In this document: positions 16,689 through 24,520 of the stretch, piece after piece
Layout of the letters: each line of letters starts with the position of its first letter
Position numbering within the stretch: the first letter of the stretch is position 1
Assembly (NCBI RefSeq): GCF_020171315.1
Contig: NZ_JAIUZP010000007.1
Coordinates: 124,001-188,000, forward strand
Direction: 5' to 3'
DNA: 64,000 nucleotides
DNA from: Pseudooceanicola nanhaiensis
Lineage (GTDB): Bacteria > Pseudomonadota > Alphaproteobacteria > Rhodobacterales > Rhodobacteraceae
Notes under the pieces: model-generated
The model's input: only the letters and a program-made list of their open reading frames with translations
Told to the model about the DNA's origin: nothing
Database searches by the model: none
Position numbers and translations under genes: made by a program

Positions 16689-17636
16689 TCAGCGCCCCTT
16701 GTCGAAGAGTTTGTCCACGCCCGCGATGCGGTCGTAGATGAGCAGAAGGACGAGGCAGATCAACAGCAGCACCATCGAGGTCGCGGCGGCCAGTTCGAGA
16801 TCGCCCAGCTTCTGGATTTGGTCGCGCACCGCCAGCACGATGGTGGGCGTCCGCCCCCCGCCGAGGATCGCGGGCGTCACGAAGAAGCCGAAGGCCAGCG
16901 TGAAGACCAGCATCGACCCGGCCACGAGGCCGGGGAGGGAAAGCGGCACATAGACCTGGTAGAAGACCTGGAAAGGCTTGGCCCCCAGCGAGAGCGCGGC
17001 GCGCACATAGGCCGGGTCGATCGCCTTCATGCTGGGGATCAGGGTGATCACCATGAAGGGCAGCAGGATGTGGATCATCCCGATGTAGACGCCGACTTCG
17101 TTGTAGACCAGTTCCAGCGGGCCGGAGGTGATGCCGACGGTCTGGAGGATCGTGTTCACCACCCCGTTGCGTTGCAGGATGATGATCCACGCGAAGGTCC
17201 GCGCCAGGAAGCTGAGCCAGAGCGAGATGAAGAGCGTGATCGCCATCGCCTGCGCGTAGCGGCCCGGCAGGTTCACCATCAGGTAGGCGATGGGATAGGC
17301 CAGCAGGGCGCAGGCCAGCGTGGTGAAGAAGGCGAGCCGCAGCGTGAAGTAGAGCAGCCGGAGGTAGACCGGCTCGACCACCCCGCGGAAGTGGACGAGG
17401 GTGAAGCCCTCGCCCGACCAGCCGCCGAAGCTCATCCAGAGCAGGGTGAAGAGCGGCGCGAGGAAGAAGAGCGCCATGCAGATCATCGGCAGCGCCATGA
17501 GCGCCAGCGTCAGGCGCCGGCGCTGAAGCTCCCAGCTGCCGGAAGAGGGGCGGCCGGAAGGACGGCCGGAAGGACGGGCGGAGGGCGGCAGGCCCTCCGC
17601 GGCATCGGTCTCGACGATGGCGGCATCGCTGCTCAT
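16689..17636 (-). CDS. PotB-like ABC transporter permease
   Basis: A 315-residue permease of the binding-protein-dependent (PotB/PotH) type with six hydrophobic segments starting about residue 42 and the EAA loop AALSLGAKPFQVFYQVYVPLS near 212-232. It has an unusual N-terminal extension of about 35 residues with a PSGR repeat (PSGRPSGRPSSG), encoded by a 12-bp DNA repeat; this part is probably disordered in the cytoplasm. It pairs with the fused permease-ATPase whose start lies one base after its stop. The NicX-like gene ends ten bases upstream. Confidence 0.9.
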   Translation of the reverse strand: MSSDAAIVETDAAEGLPPSARPSGRPSGRPSSGSWELQRRRLTLALMALPMICMALFFLAPLFTLLWMSFGGWSGEGFTLVHFRGVVEPVYLRLLYFTLRLAFFTTLACALLAYPIAYLMVNLPGRYAQAMAITLFISLWLSFLARTFAWIIILQRNGVVNTILQTVGITSGPLELVYNEVGVYIGMIHILLPFMVITLIPSMKAIDPAYVRAALSLGAKPFQVFYQVYVPLSLPGLVAGSMLVFTLAFGFFVTPAILGGGRTPTIVLAVRDQIQKLGDLELAAATSMVLLLICLVLLLIYDRIAGVDKLFDKGR

Positions 17637-17646
17637 GTCATGGCCC

Positions 17647-18681
17647 TCAGGCGGCCATTTCGGGGATCATCATCTTTCCGTTCTCGACGATGGTCTGCCC
17701 GTCGAGCTTCAGCGTGTGCCGGCGCAGCGGGATGTCGAGGTGGCAGGCGGTGTCATTGTTGCCGCCCAGTTCCGTGTTCGGCCCGAGCGAGAACAGCACG
17801 TTGCCGTGCCATGACAGCATGTTCACGCCGATCTCGGCGTCGCGGGTCTTGGTGATGATGTTGGAATACCACTTGGCCGAGGGCAGCAGACCCCAGCCGA
17901 TGTGGCTGATCGCATAGGCCCGCGGGTCGTTGTAGCTGTCCATGAAGTCCTTCATCATCGCGGCATCGATGCCTTCGCCGTCGATGGAGGTGACATAGCC
18001 GTCGCGGATCGTCAGCTCGACCGGGCGCTCCACGTGACGCTTGAAGGCGACGATGGCATCGCCGGGCGCGATGACGACCTTGCCGTTCACCTTGCCGTCG
18101 ACCCCCTGGCTGAGGACCTGCCCCGTGCCCATGTGGTCCCAGCGGCCCGGCTCGTCGGTGTAGCCATATTGCGTCATGACGCGATACTGGCCCAGTTCGT
18201 AGGTCACGTCGGTGCCGTTGTCCGAGGTGATGTGCATGGTCTTGGCCGCGCCCAGCAGTTTCTCACCGTATTCGACGCGCGCGCGCAGCTCCGGCGAGGG
18301 CATGTTCTGGGCGAGGATGTCGAAGGGTTCGCGCACGAAGAGCATCCGCGTGCCGGTGGCGCAGATCTCGTTCTGCTCGTGGGAGAAGAGCATCCCCATC
18401 AGGTCGATGACGATGTCGGCCTTCTTCAGCGTGTCGATCACCGGCAGGTTGCCCGCGATGGCGGTGCGGCCGACCATCGACTTCATCACCCGGGTCTCGC
18501 GCAGCGGCACGTTGATCAGGAAACTGTTCGCGCCCATCTCGCGGGCCGCCAGCAGGAAGGCCTCGCCGTAATCGGCGCGGATGTCGCCCTCCGTCAGCAC
18601 GATCACCGTCTCGTGCGGCTTCACCTTGCAGAGTTCCAGTTGCTTGGTGAAGACCTTCACCATTTCAAGTTGGGTTGCCAT
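17647..18681 (-). CDS. NicX-like Fe(II) ring-opening dioxygenase
   Basis: A 344-residue protein resembling 2,5-dihydroxypyridine 5,6-dioxygenase (NicX), an iron(II) extradiol enzyme with an aminopeptidase-like (M29-type) fold that opens dihydroxypyridine to N-formylmaleamate. Candidate iron ligands are His260 (AISHIGWG), His314 and Asp316 (CHLDIPL). Their spacing agrees with the His-His-Asp set I recall for Pseudomonas NicX. Translation starts after AGGGGACAGAG. It lies between the second HpaB-type monooxygenase and the ABC importer, consistent with acting on the hydroxylated ring. Related metallopeptidase-like proteins are sometimes annotated as leucyl aminopeptidases, so the ring-cleaving role rests on the ligand pattern and context. 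Confidence 0.75.
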   Translation of the reverse strand: MATQLEMVKVFTKQLELCKVKPHETVIVLTEGDIRADYGEAFLLAAREMGANSFLINVPLRETRVMKSMVGRTAIAGNLPVIDTLKKADIVIDLMGMLFSHEQNEICATGTRMLFVREPFDILAQNMPSPELRARVEYGEKLLGAAKTMHITSDNGTDVTYELGQYRVMTQYGYTDEPGRWDHMGTGQVLSQGVDGKVNGKVVIAPGDAIVAFKRHVERPVELTIRDGYVTSIDGEGIDAAMMKDFMDSYNDPRAYAISHIGWGLLPSAKWYSNIITKTRDAEIGVNMLSWHGNVLFSLGPNTELGGNNDTACHLDIPLRRHTLKLDGQTIVENGKMMIPEMAA

Positions 18682-18707
18682 TCTCTGTCCCCTTTATCTG
18701 TAACGAT

Positions 18708-18729
18708 GCCCCGCGACGTTGCGCGGGGC
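18708..18729 (-). terminator. Hairpin between monooxygenase copy 2 and NicX-like gene
   Basis: GCCCCGCG at 18708-18715 and CGCGGGGC at 18722-18729 form an 8-bp perfect stem with a six-base loop in the 71-base gap. There is no U-run. Inference: a processing or attenuation point that sets the monooxygenase mRNA apart from the rest of the operon. Confidence 0.45.
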
Positions 18730-18752
18730 GCACTTGTTCCCTTCGGGCGCGC

Positions 18753-20240
18753 TCAGAAGTCGAGCGCGGCCAGTTCCCGCACCAGCCCGGTCATCGGGGT
18801 GCGGTCGAATTCGTTGAAAAGACGCTCGCGCAGGCGCGGAGCGGGGCTGGCGTTCACGTTCTCGAAGAGCGCGACGCGGCCCGCGAGGGAGGAACAGGTG
18901 AGATCCCAGATGAAGTTCATCAGCTGTTCCTTCTGCATCCCCGACACGCCCTTGCCCGGCAGAAGCTCCTCGAGGTGGTGCTTGATGTCGGGGTTGTTGA
19001 AGCTGTCCTTGCCGAACCGCATGACGAGGCCCTGGCCGCACATTTCCTGCAGGGTGTGCACGATCTGCGGGTAGTGGCGGATCGAATGCAGCCGGCCGGC
19101 GGTGATCATCGACACGTCGGGCGCCATGGTGCCCATGGCGGTGGGCTTGGCGTTGGCCTCGGCCGCGACGATGCAGGCCTCCAGCACGCGGTTGTATTCC
19201 ACGATGTCGCCCAGCATGGCGCGCACGGCGGGGATTTGGTCGGTGCCGAGGATCTCAGTGATCAGCTGCGCACAGCCCACGAAGATCTCGGACTTCACCT
19301 TGATCCGGGTCAGCACGTGCCAATGCGCCCAGAGGGTCGCCTTGCCGGACAGGGCCAGCACGTTCTGGTCGCCGAGGTTGAAGATCCGGTTCTTGGGCAC
19401 GAAGACGTTGTCGAAGATCACCAGCTGATCGGCTTCCTCGCCCTTGTGGGTCAGCGGGTGGTCAAAGGGGTCTTCCTCCGGCTGGCTCAGCATTTCGCGG
19501 CTGACCAGCTTGATGCCGTCGGAATTGATCGGAACCGAACCCCAGATGCAGGCCTCGGGCGGGGTGCCCGGATAGCCGAGGTTGGTGAAGAAGATCTCGT
19601 TGGTCTGCGCCGCGATGGAACCCACGGATTTCGCGCCCGAGATATAGACGCCCTCCTTGGTCACCTTCTTCACCTTCAGCAGGGATGCCGCCTGCGCCAT
19701 GGGCGAGGAGCGGTCGTTCTGCGGGCCGGTCAGGCTTTCTGCGCAGGTGATCGAGTTCAGGCGGCCGTATTCGACATATTCCTGCACGTTCTCGAAGAAG
19801 TCGGGCTGGCATTCGTCGAAGGAGGACTTCACGCCCTTGAATTCATGGGCATTCGCCGCGATGCCGATGGCGATCGTCGGGCCCAGGTCGATGGGCCGCC
19901 CGAAGGTGCCCGCCGTCCGGCGCGAGGTGAATTCGATCATCTTCCGGCGGCCGATCATCTCGTCCACCGTCTTGGGCTCCTGCCACGAGCGGCCGACGAT
20001 CTTGCCGGTCTTGGGATCGAGGCAGGTGGTGGCGTAGGAATGCTCCTCGGTGAACTGGTCGTCGAACATGGAGGCCATCAGCTTGATGCCTGCCGCCAGT
20101 GCGGGGACATCCATCACGTGGTCGATCTTGCGCCCCTTCACCCAGAGCTGCCGCCCGTCATCGAGCGACGAGATGAACTCGTCCCCGGTCTTGAGCGCGT
20201 GCGCCGCGCCGCCCTTCAGGCTTGCGAATGTACCGTCCAT
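18753..20240 (-). CDS. HpaB-family FADH2-dependent monooxygenase (copy 2)
   Basis: A 495-residue paralogue of the enzyme at 9729-11204. Shared blocks include SITCAESLTGPQNDRSSPM near 155-175, ISGAKSVGSIAAQTNEIFFTN near 202-222 and the ending LEELLPGKGVSGMQKEQ then FIWDLTCSSLAGRVALFENVN. It belongs to group D flavin monooxygenases that need a free reduced-flavin supply, here plausibly from the reductase at 21326. It heads the long minus-strand operon NicX-like, ABC importer, amidohydrolase, FAD synthetase. The most economical role is ring hydroxylation producing the diol substrate for the NicX-like enzyme. Divergent from the second FCD regulator, with operator repeats between. Confidence 0.88.
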   Translation of the reverse strand: MDGTFASLKGGAAHALKTGDEFISSLDDGRQLWVKGRKIDHVMDVPALAAGIKLMASMFDDQFTEEHSYATTCLDPKTGKIVGRSWQEPKTVDEMIGRRKMIEFTSRRTAGTFGRPIDLGPTIAIGIAANAHEFKGVKSSFDECQPDFFENVQEYVEYGRLNSITCAESLTGPQNDRSSPMAQAASLLKVKKVTKEGVYISGAKSVGSIAAQTNEIFFTNLGYPGTPPEACIWGSVPINSDGIKLVSREMLSQPEEDPFDHPLTHKGEEADQLVIFDNVFVPKNRIFNLGDQNVLALSGKATLWAHWHVLTRIKVKSEIFVGCAQLITEILGTDQIPAVRAMLGDIVEYNRVLEACIVAAEANAKPTAMGTMAPDVSMITAGRLHSIRHYPQIVHTLQEMCGQGLVMRFGKDSFNNPDIKHHLEELLPGKGVSGMQKEQLMNFIWDLTCSSLAGRVALFENVNASPAPRLRERLFNEFDRTPMTGLVRELAALDF

Positions 20241-20306
20241 CTGTTGAGCCCTGTTCTTTCGGAAATTTGGAGAGGTCTGCGGCCGGGGGAGGAGGTGGCC
20301 GTCGTC

Positions 20307-20605
20307 TCAACCATCGCAGCCCAGAATCATGATTTGTGTCAACCATCGCATGAACCTCTCTCAACCAAATGGCCGTTGGGCGGGCCGTGTTCGGGCGTTT
20401 TTCGGGCAAAGATGACTGCGGGCCTCGCCATTGGATGCCATGATTTTCTGAGGTAATCACGGATCTGACCCGGGTCTGGCGCGATTTTGAGCAAATTCCC
20501 GCGGCAGGGGGCCAACCGGGCGCGCTGCTGGAATTGAAAGCAAAACGCGCTCTGGTTGTCGTGATTCTCGCCAACCAGCGTCAACCAATGACGCATTTGG
20601 TTGAC
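20307..20605. promoter_or_regulatory. Divergent control region with strongest TCAACCA operators
   Basis: The 417-base gap 20241-20657 contains no gene. Near the monooxygenase side are two copies of TCAACCATCGCA (20307-20318 and 20339-20350) and TCAACCAAAT (20361-20370). Near the regulator side is a 9-bp perfect inverted repeat, GTCAACCAA at 20580-20588 and TTGGTTGAC at 20597-20605 with an 8-bp spacer, plus CTGGTTG (20552-20558) pairing with CAACCAG (20572-20578). These match the motif in the other two control regions of the cluster. Inference: operators for the FCD regulator encoded just downstream. Confidence 0.6.
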
Positions 20606-20657
20606 AGCGGCTCGGGCGGCATGGTTGCCTGACGGGGAACACCCCATTGGAGCCGCG

Positions 20658-21329
20658 ATGACAGATCAGACACAGGTTTCCGAACCGAGGCTGGACCAGC
20701 TGGTAGAGCGTCTGCGGAGTCACGTCACCGGGCTGAAGCGCCTGCCAAGTGAACGCCGTCTGGCCGAGACGCTGGGGGAAAACCGCTACATGCTGCGCCG
20801 GGCGCTGGCCGTGCTGCGCGACGCGGGCGACTTGCCGGCGCTGCCCGCGCGCGAACGGCGCGAAGACGTGGCCGATCAGAGGCAGGCGCTGCTTCATGGC
20901 ACCAACCCGGTCGAGATGTGGGAACTGCGCCTGATGTTCGAACCGGACCTCGCAAGGCTCGCCTCGCTGCGGGCCTCTCCGGGGGAGATCGAGCAGCTCG
21001 CCCGGATCCACGCCGACACCGGCCAGACCGCCTTCGACCTTGAGGCGGATATCGCCTTTCACTGCCTCATCGCCCGGGCCAGCCGCAATTCGCTGGCCTA
21101 TTTCGTCGTCGAACTGCTCACTGATCTGACCCGCGACGATACCTTCCGCATGTTGCTGCCCGCCTTCACGCAGGAGACGGGCTTCGACCACCACCAGATG
21201 ATTCTCGACGCGATCCGCGACCGGGAGCCAGCCCGGGCAGAGGCGGCCATGCGGCTGCATCTCTCTGCCATTCACCGCTGGCTGACCGGCTTCCCGGACG
21301 ACAGCCTGACGCAGGAGCCCCCGAAATGA
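20658..21329 (+). CDS. GntR-family regulator with FCD ligand domain (paralogue 2)
   Basis: A 223-residue repressor with an N-terminal winged helix (LPSERRLAETLGENRYMLRRALAVL) and a helical FCD domain (MWELRLMFEPDLARLASL; DIAFHCLIARAS with a metal/ligand-type His; DHHQMILDAIRDREPARAEAAMRLHL). The ATG at 20658 follows TTGGAG; an ATG at 20601 would overlap the strongest palindrome and is less likely. Its stop overlaps the flavin reductase start (ATGA), so the regulator is cotranscribed with that reductase and the aminotransferase. Paralogous to the regulator at 3963-4637. Confidence 0.88.
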   Translation: MTDQTQVSEPRLDQLVERLRSHVTGLKRLPSERRLAETLGENRYMLRRALAVLRDAGDLPALPARERREDVADQRQALLHGTNPVEMWELRLMFEPDLARLASLRASPGEIEQLARIHADTGQTAFDLEADIAFHCLIARASRNSLAYFVVELLTDLTRDDTFRMLLPAFTQETGFDHHQMILDAIRDREPARAEAAMRLHLSAIHRWLTGFPDDSLTQEPPK

Positions 21330-21850
21330 CCGCTGCCATGACCGCCGAACTGCCCCATCCCTCGATCGACGCGCAGGCCTTCCGCAGTGCCATGCGCCGT
21401 CCGGCCAGTGCCGTGGCCATCGTCACCGGCGGGCTGCCCGGGGACCGGGCGGGCGTCACCGTCACCGCGGTCTGCTCGCTCTCCGACACGCCGCCGATGG
21501 TGCTGGCCTGCGTCCACCGAGACAGCAGTGCGCTGCCGATCCTGCGTGCGGGCGGCGTGTTCTGCGTCAACTTCCTTTCTGCCGCCCAGACCGATGTCGC
21601 GGGCCTCTTTGCCGGGCGCGGCGGGCTGAAGGGCGAGGACAGGTTCAGCGCGGTGGACTGGGTGCAGCGGGTCTCGGGCGCGCCGGTGCTGGCCGGGGCG
21701 CTCGCCTCCTTCGATTGCGTGCTGGAGCAGGAAATCGACAGCGCGACCCATGCGATCCTCGTGGGCCGTGTCGTCGCCATCGACGCGGGCACCGACCCGG
21801 CGCCGCTGGTCTACAATGACGGCGCCTTCGGTGGCGTCGTTCCGATCTGA
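21326..21850 (+). CDS. Flavin reductase (HpaC-like small component)
   Basis: A 174-residue protein of the split-barrel FMN-binding flavin reductase domain family. It has the typical start FRSAMRRPASAVAIVTGG, VTVTAVCSLSDTPPMVLACVHRDSS, GVFCVNFLS and the C-terminal H(A)ILVGRVVAID block. Enzymes of this kind reduce free FAD or FMN with NAD(P)H and hand it to HpaB-type oxygenases. No other HpaC-type gene lies beside either monooxygenase, so this one may serve both. A second ATG at 21338 is possible. Coupled by ATGA overlap to the regulator gene. Confidence 0.88.
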   Translation: MTAAMTAELPHPSIDAQAFRSAMRRPASAVAIVTGGLPGDRAGVTVTAVCSLSDTPPMVLACVHRDSSALPILRAGGVFCVNFLSAAQTDVAGLFAGRGGLKGEDRFSAVDWVQRVSGAPVLAGALASFDCVLEQEIDSATHAILVGRVVAIDAGTDPAPLVYNDGAFGGVVPI

Positions 21851-21869
21851 TCCGGCAGGAGACAGCCCC

Positions 21870-22979
21870 ATGACATGGTCCCCCTTCCCGCAGGCGCCCA
21901 CCTATCCCGCCAGCGGCTTCGCTCCGCTGGCCGACCGGGTGGCGGCCCTGATGAAGACCGCGAATGACGTGGTTCTGGTGCAGGGCGAGGCGGTGATCGC
22001 GCTGGAGGCGGCGGCCTCCTCTCTGGCGCGTCCGGGCCTCAGGGCGCTGAATATCGTCAGCAGCCCCTATGGCGCGTGGTTCGGCGAATGGCTACGGCGC
22101 GGCGGCAGCGATGTCACAGACCTGCGCGCCACGCCGGGCAAGCCGATCACGGTCGAGGCGGTGCAGGCGGCGGGCACCGGGTTTGATCTCGTGGCGGTGG
22201 TGCATGCGGAATCGGCCACCGGCATCCTGAACCCGCTGCCGGAGATCGCGGCCTTCGCCAAGGCACAAGGTGCGCTGATGGTGGTGGATGCGGTGGCCTC
22301 CTTCGGCGGGCATGCCCTCGATGTGGATGCGCTCGGCCTCGACGTGGTGGTGACGGGCATGCAGAAGTCCCCGGGCGGGCAGGCGGGCCTTTCCGTCGCC
22401 GCGATCAGCCCGGCGGCATGGGCCGCGATGTCGCTGCCCGGTGCTGCGCCGTCTGCGCTCTGCCTGCAGGACCTGAAACAGGGCTGGATCGAGACCGGCC
22501 GCGGTGCCCTGCCGGGGATGCCCTCGGGGCTGGAGTTTCACGCACTGGAGGCCACGCTCGACGCGGTCGAGGCGGAGGGTCTGGAGGCGCTGATCGCCCG
22601 CCACACGCTTGCCGGTGAGGCGATGCGCGCCGGGCTGGAGGCGATGGGCCTGCCGCTCTGGGTGCCCGGGGCGCAGGCCTCGAACCTTGTCACCGGCGGC
22701 TGGCTGCCCGAGGGGATCGACGCCGCCCTGCTCTGCGCCCATCCCGCGCTGATCGAAACCGGCACCGCGCCCGGCGTCGGGCCCGGGTCCGAGCGGATCC
22801 TGCGCCTGAACCACACCGGCCCGCGGGCCCGCTTCGAAACCGTGCTGTCGGTTCTGGGCGCATTGGGCTGCGCGCTTCGGGCCGCCGGGCAGGCGGTGGA
22901 CCTGGGCGCCGGGGCCGAGGCCGTGAGCGCCACCTATGCCGCCGCCTGGACCCCGGAGGCCCGCAAGGCGGCGGAATAA
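21870..22979 (+). CDS. Class V PLP aminotransferase resembling pyridoxamine-pyruvate aminotransferase
   Basis: A 369-residue fold-type I PLP enzyme of aminotransferase class V (serine-glyoxylate type). Visible parts are QGEAVIALEAAASSL near 35, HAESATGILNPL, the PLP Asp in VVDAVASFGGHALDVDALGLDVVVTG and the Schiff-base Lys in GMQKSPGG. The layout recalls pyridoxamine-pyruvate aminotransferase of vitamin B6 degradation, as well as serine-glyoxylate enzymes; family assignment between these is uncertain. Start ATG follows GCAGGAG, 19 bases after the reductase. In this cluster it may remove an amino group from the substrate or from a linear product, with pyruvate or glyoxylate as acceptor. Confidence 0.8.
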   Translation: MTWSPFPQAPTYPASGFAPLADRVAALMKTANDVVLVQGEAVIALEAAASSLARPGLRALNIVSSPYGAWFGEWLRRGGSDVTDLRATPGKPITVEAVQAAGTGFDLVAVVHAESATGILNPLPEIAAFAKAQGALMVVDAVASFGGHALDVDALGLDVVVTGMQKSPGGQAGLSVAAISPAAWAAMSLPGAAPSALCLQDLKQGWIETGRGALPGMPSGLEFHALEATLDAVEAEGLEALIARHTLAGEAMRAGLEAMGLPLWVPGAQASNLVTGGWLPEGIDAALLCAHPALIETGTAPGVGPGSERILRLNHTGPRARFETVLSVLGALGCALRAAGQAVDLGAGAEAVSATYAAAWTPEARKAAE

Positions 22980-23077
22980 CCGCCTGCGATCCGGGCATTT
23001 CCCGCGGCCCGGCCCCTGTCCCGCTGCGCGGCAGGCCGGTTTCATTTGACGCGACTCGCCGGGCAGCGTTCAGTTAA

Positions 23078-23095
23078 GGTATTAAAAGTAATACC
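23078..23095. promoter_or_regulatory. Palindromic operator upstream of the hydratase-lyase operon
   Basis: GGTATTA (23078-23084) and TAATACC (23089-23095) form a perfect 7-bp inverted repeat around AAAG, 15 bases before the ATG of the LeuC-like gene. The symmetry and TA-rich half-sites suit a HutC-subfamily GntR protein. The convergent UTRA-type regulator at 26035-26805 is the natural candidate. The site overlaps where transcription should start, so repression is expected. Confidence 0.6.
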
Positions 23096-23110
23096 ACTGG
23101 ATCTGGCAAC

Positions 23111-24520
23111 ATGACCCCACCGCGCACGCTGGTCGAAAAGATATGGGCACAGCACGTCATCGGTGCGCCGCAGGAAGGGCGCGACCTGCTGCATGTGGAT
23201 CGCCACCTGCTGCACGACCTCGCGGGGGTGATCAGCCTTGAAGAGATGGAGGCCCGCGACCTGCATGTGCTGCGCCCCGATCTGACGCCCGCCATCCTCG
23301 ACCACACCGTTTCGACCCTGCCGGGGCGCGGGCCGGTCACCACGCGGATCAGCGAACGCTACGTCCCGACGATGGAACGGCTCTGCGCGCAGGAGGGCAT
23401 TCCGCTCTTCCGCCTCATGGGGCGGGGGCAGGGCATCGCCCATGTGGTCGGGCCGGAACAGGGGCTGATCCTGCCCGGCCTTCTTGTCGTCTGCGGCGAT
23501 AGCCATACGACGACGCATGGGGCGCTCGGCGCTCTCGCCTGGGGCATCGGATCGACCGAGGTGACCCATGTCCTGGCGACCCAGACGCTCTACCAGGCGC
23601 CGCAGAAGCAGCACCTCTACCGGCTGACCGGTCACCTGCGTCCGGGCGTGGGGGCCAAGGACGTGATCCTCTGGCTGATCGGGCGTTACGGCACCGCGGC
23701 GGGGGCGGGCGCCGCAGTGGAATTCGCCGGGCCCGTGATCTCGGACATGGGGATCGAGGACCGGATGGTGCTCTGCAACATGACGCTGGAGATGGGGGCC
23801 AAGGTGGCAATCATCGCCCCGGACCAGAAGACGCTCGACTATCTCGAAGGCCGCCCCTTCACGCCCACGGGCGCGCAATGGGAGGCGGCCAAGGCCGACT
23901 GGGCCACGCTCTACAGCGATCCCGATGCCGCCTTCGACCTCGTGCGCGAGGTCGATTGCAGCCAGATCGCCCCGCAGGTGACATGGGGCACGACGCCCGA
24001 ACTGGTGGGGGCCATCGACGCCCCGATCCCGGACCCGGAGGCCGAGGCCGATCCGGCGCGCCAGAGGCTGATGCGGGCGGCGCTCGACTACATGGGGCTG
24101 ATGCCGGGGCAGGTGCCGGGCGATCTGCCGGTGGACTGGGTCTTCATCGGGTCCTGCGCGGGAGGGCGGATCGAGGATCTGCGCAATGCCGCCGCCGTGG
24201 TGCGTGGCCGGCATGTGGCCGAGGGGCTGACCGCCTGGGTCGTGCCGGGCTCCACCGAGGTGCGGCTGCAGGCCGAGGCAGAGGGCCTTGACCGGGTGTT
24301 CACGGAGGCAGGGTTCGAATGGCGCCAGTCGGGCTGTTCGCTCTGCTCTGCCGCCAATGGCGAGACGGTGCCGCCGGGCGCGCGCTGTGTCTCGACCTCC
24401 AACCGCAATTTCGTGGGCCGTCAGGGGCCGGGGGCGCGCACCCATATCGCCAGCCCTGTCATCGCCGCCGCATCGGCCCTTGCCGGGCATATCGCGGCCC
24501 CGCTGGAGGCAGGCGCATGA
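23111..24520 (+). CDS. Aconitase-family hydratase, large subunit (LeuC-like)
   Basis: A 469-residue 4Fe-4S hydro-lyase related to 3-isopropylmalate dehydratase large subunit. The cluster cysteines are Cys349 (FIGSCAGGRIEDLR), Cys409 and Cys412 (GCSLCSAANGE). The substrate loop SCTNGR of true LeuC is SCAGGR here, hinting at a different substrate. Other family blocks are CGDSHTTTHGALGALAWGIG near 128-147 and STSNRNFVGRQG near 428. Relatives hydrate maleate, citraconate or dimethylmaleate. It is coupled by ATGA overlap to the small subunit and then to a C-C lyase, so a hydration-then-cleavage sequence on a maleate-type diacid is the likely role; leucine biosynthesis is unlikely. Confidence 0.85.
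   Translation: MTPPRTLVEKIWAQHVIGAPQEGRDLLHVDRHLLHDLAGVISLEEMEARDLHVLRPDLTPAILDHTVSTLPGRGPVTTRISERYVPTMERLCAQEGIPLFRLMGRGQGIAHVVGPEQGLILPGLLVVCGDSHTTTHGALGALAWGIGSTEVTHVLATQTLYQAPQKQHLYRLTGHLRPGVGAKDVILWLIGRYGTAAGAGAAVEFAGPVISDMGIEDRMVLCNMTLEMGAKVAIIAPDQKTLDYLEGRPFTPTGAQWEAAKADWATLYSDPDAAFDLVREVDCSQIAPQVTWGTTPELVGAIDAPIPDPEAEADPARQRLMRAALDYMGLMPGQVPGDLPVDWVFIGSCAGGRIEDLRNAAAVVRGRHVAEGLTAWVVPGSTEVRLQAEAEGLDRVFTEAGFEWRQSGCSLCSAANGETVPPGARCVSTSNRNFVGRQGPGARTHIASPVIAAASALAGHIAAPLEAGA

Noticed and set aside
14429-16741. Open frame of 770 codons on the plus strand
   Set aside because: Antisense to the fused permease-ATPase and binding protein, no recognisable domain.
13486-17636. True spermidine/putrescine importer
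   Set aside because: Family resemblance only; the operon is headed by a monooxygenase and a ring-cleaving enzyme, so polyamine specificity is not claimed.
18753-20240. Canonical 4-hydroxyphenylacetate 3-hydroxylase
   Set aside because: Right superfamily, but no homoprotocatechuate pathway genes (hpaD, hpaE, hpaF, hpaG) are present in the window.
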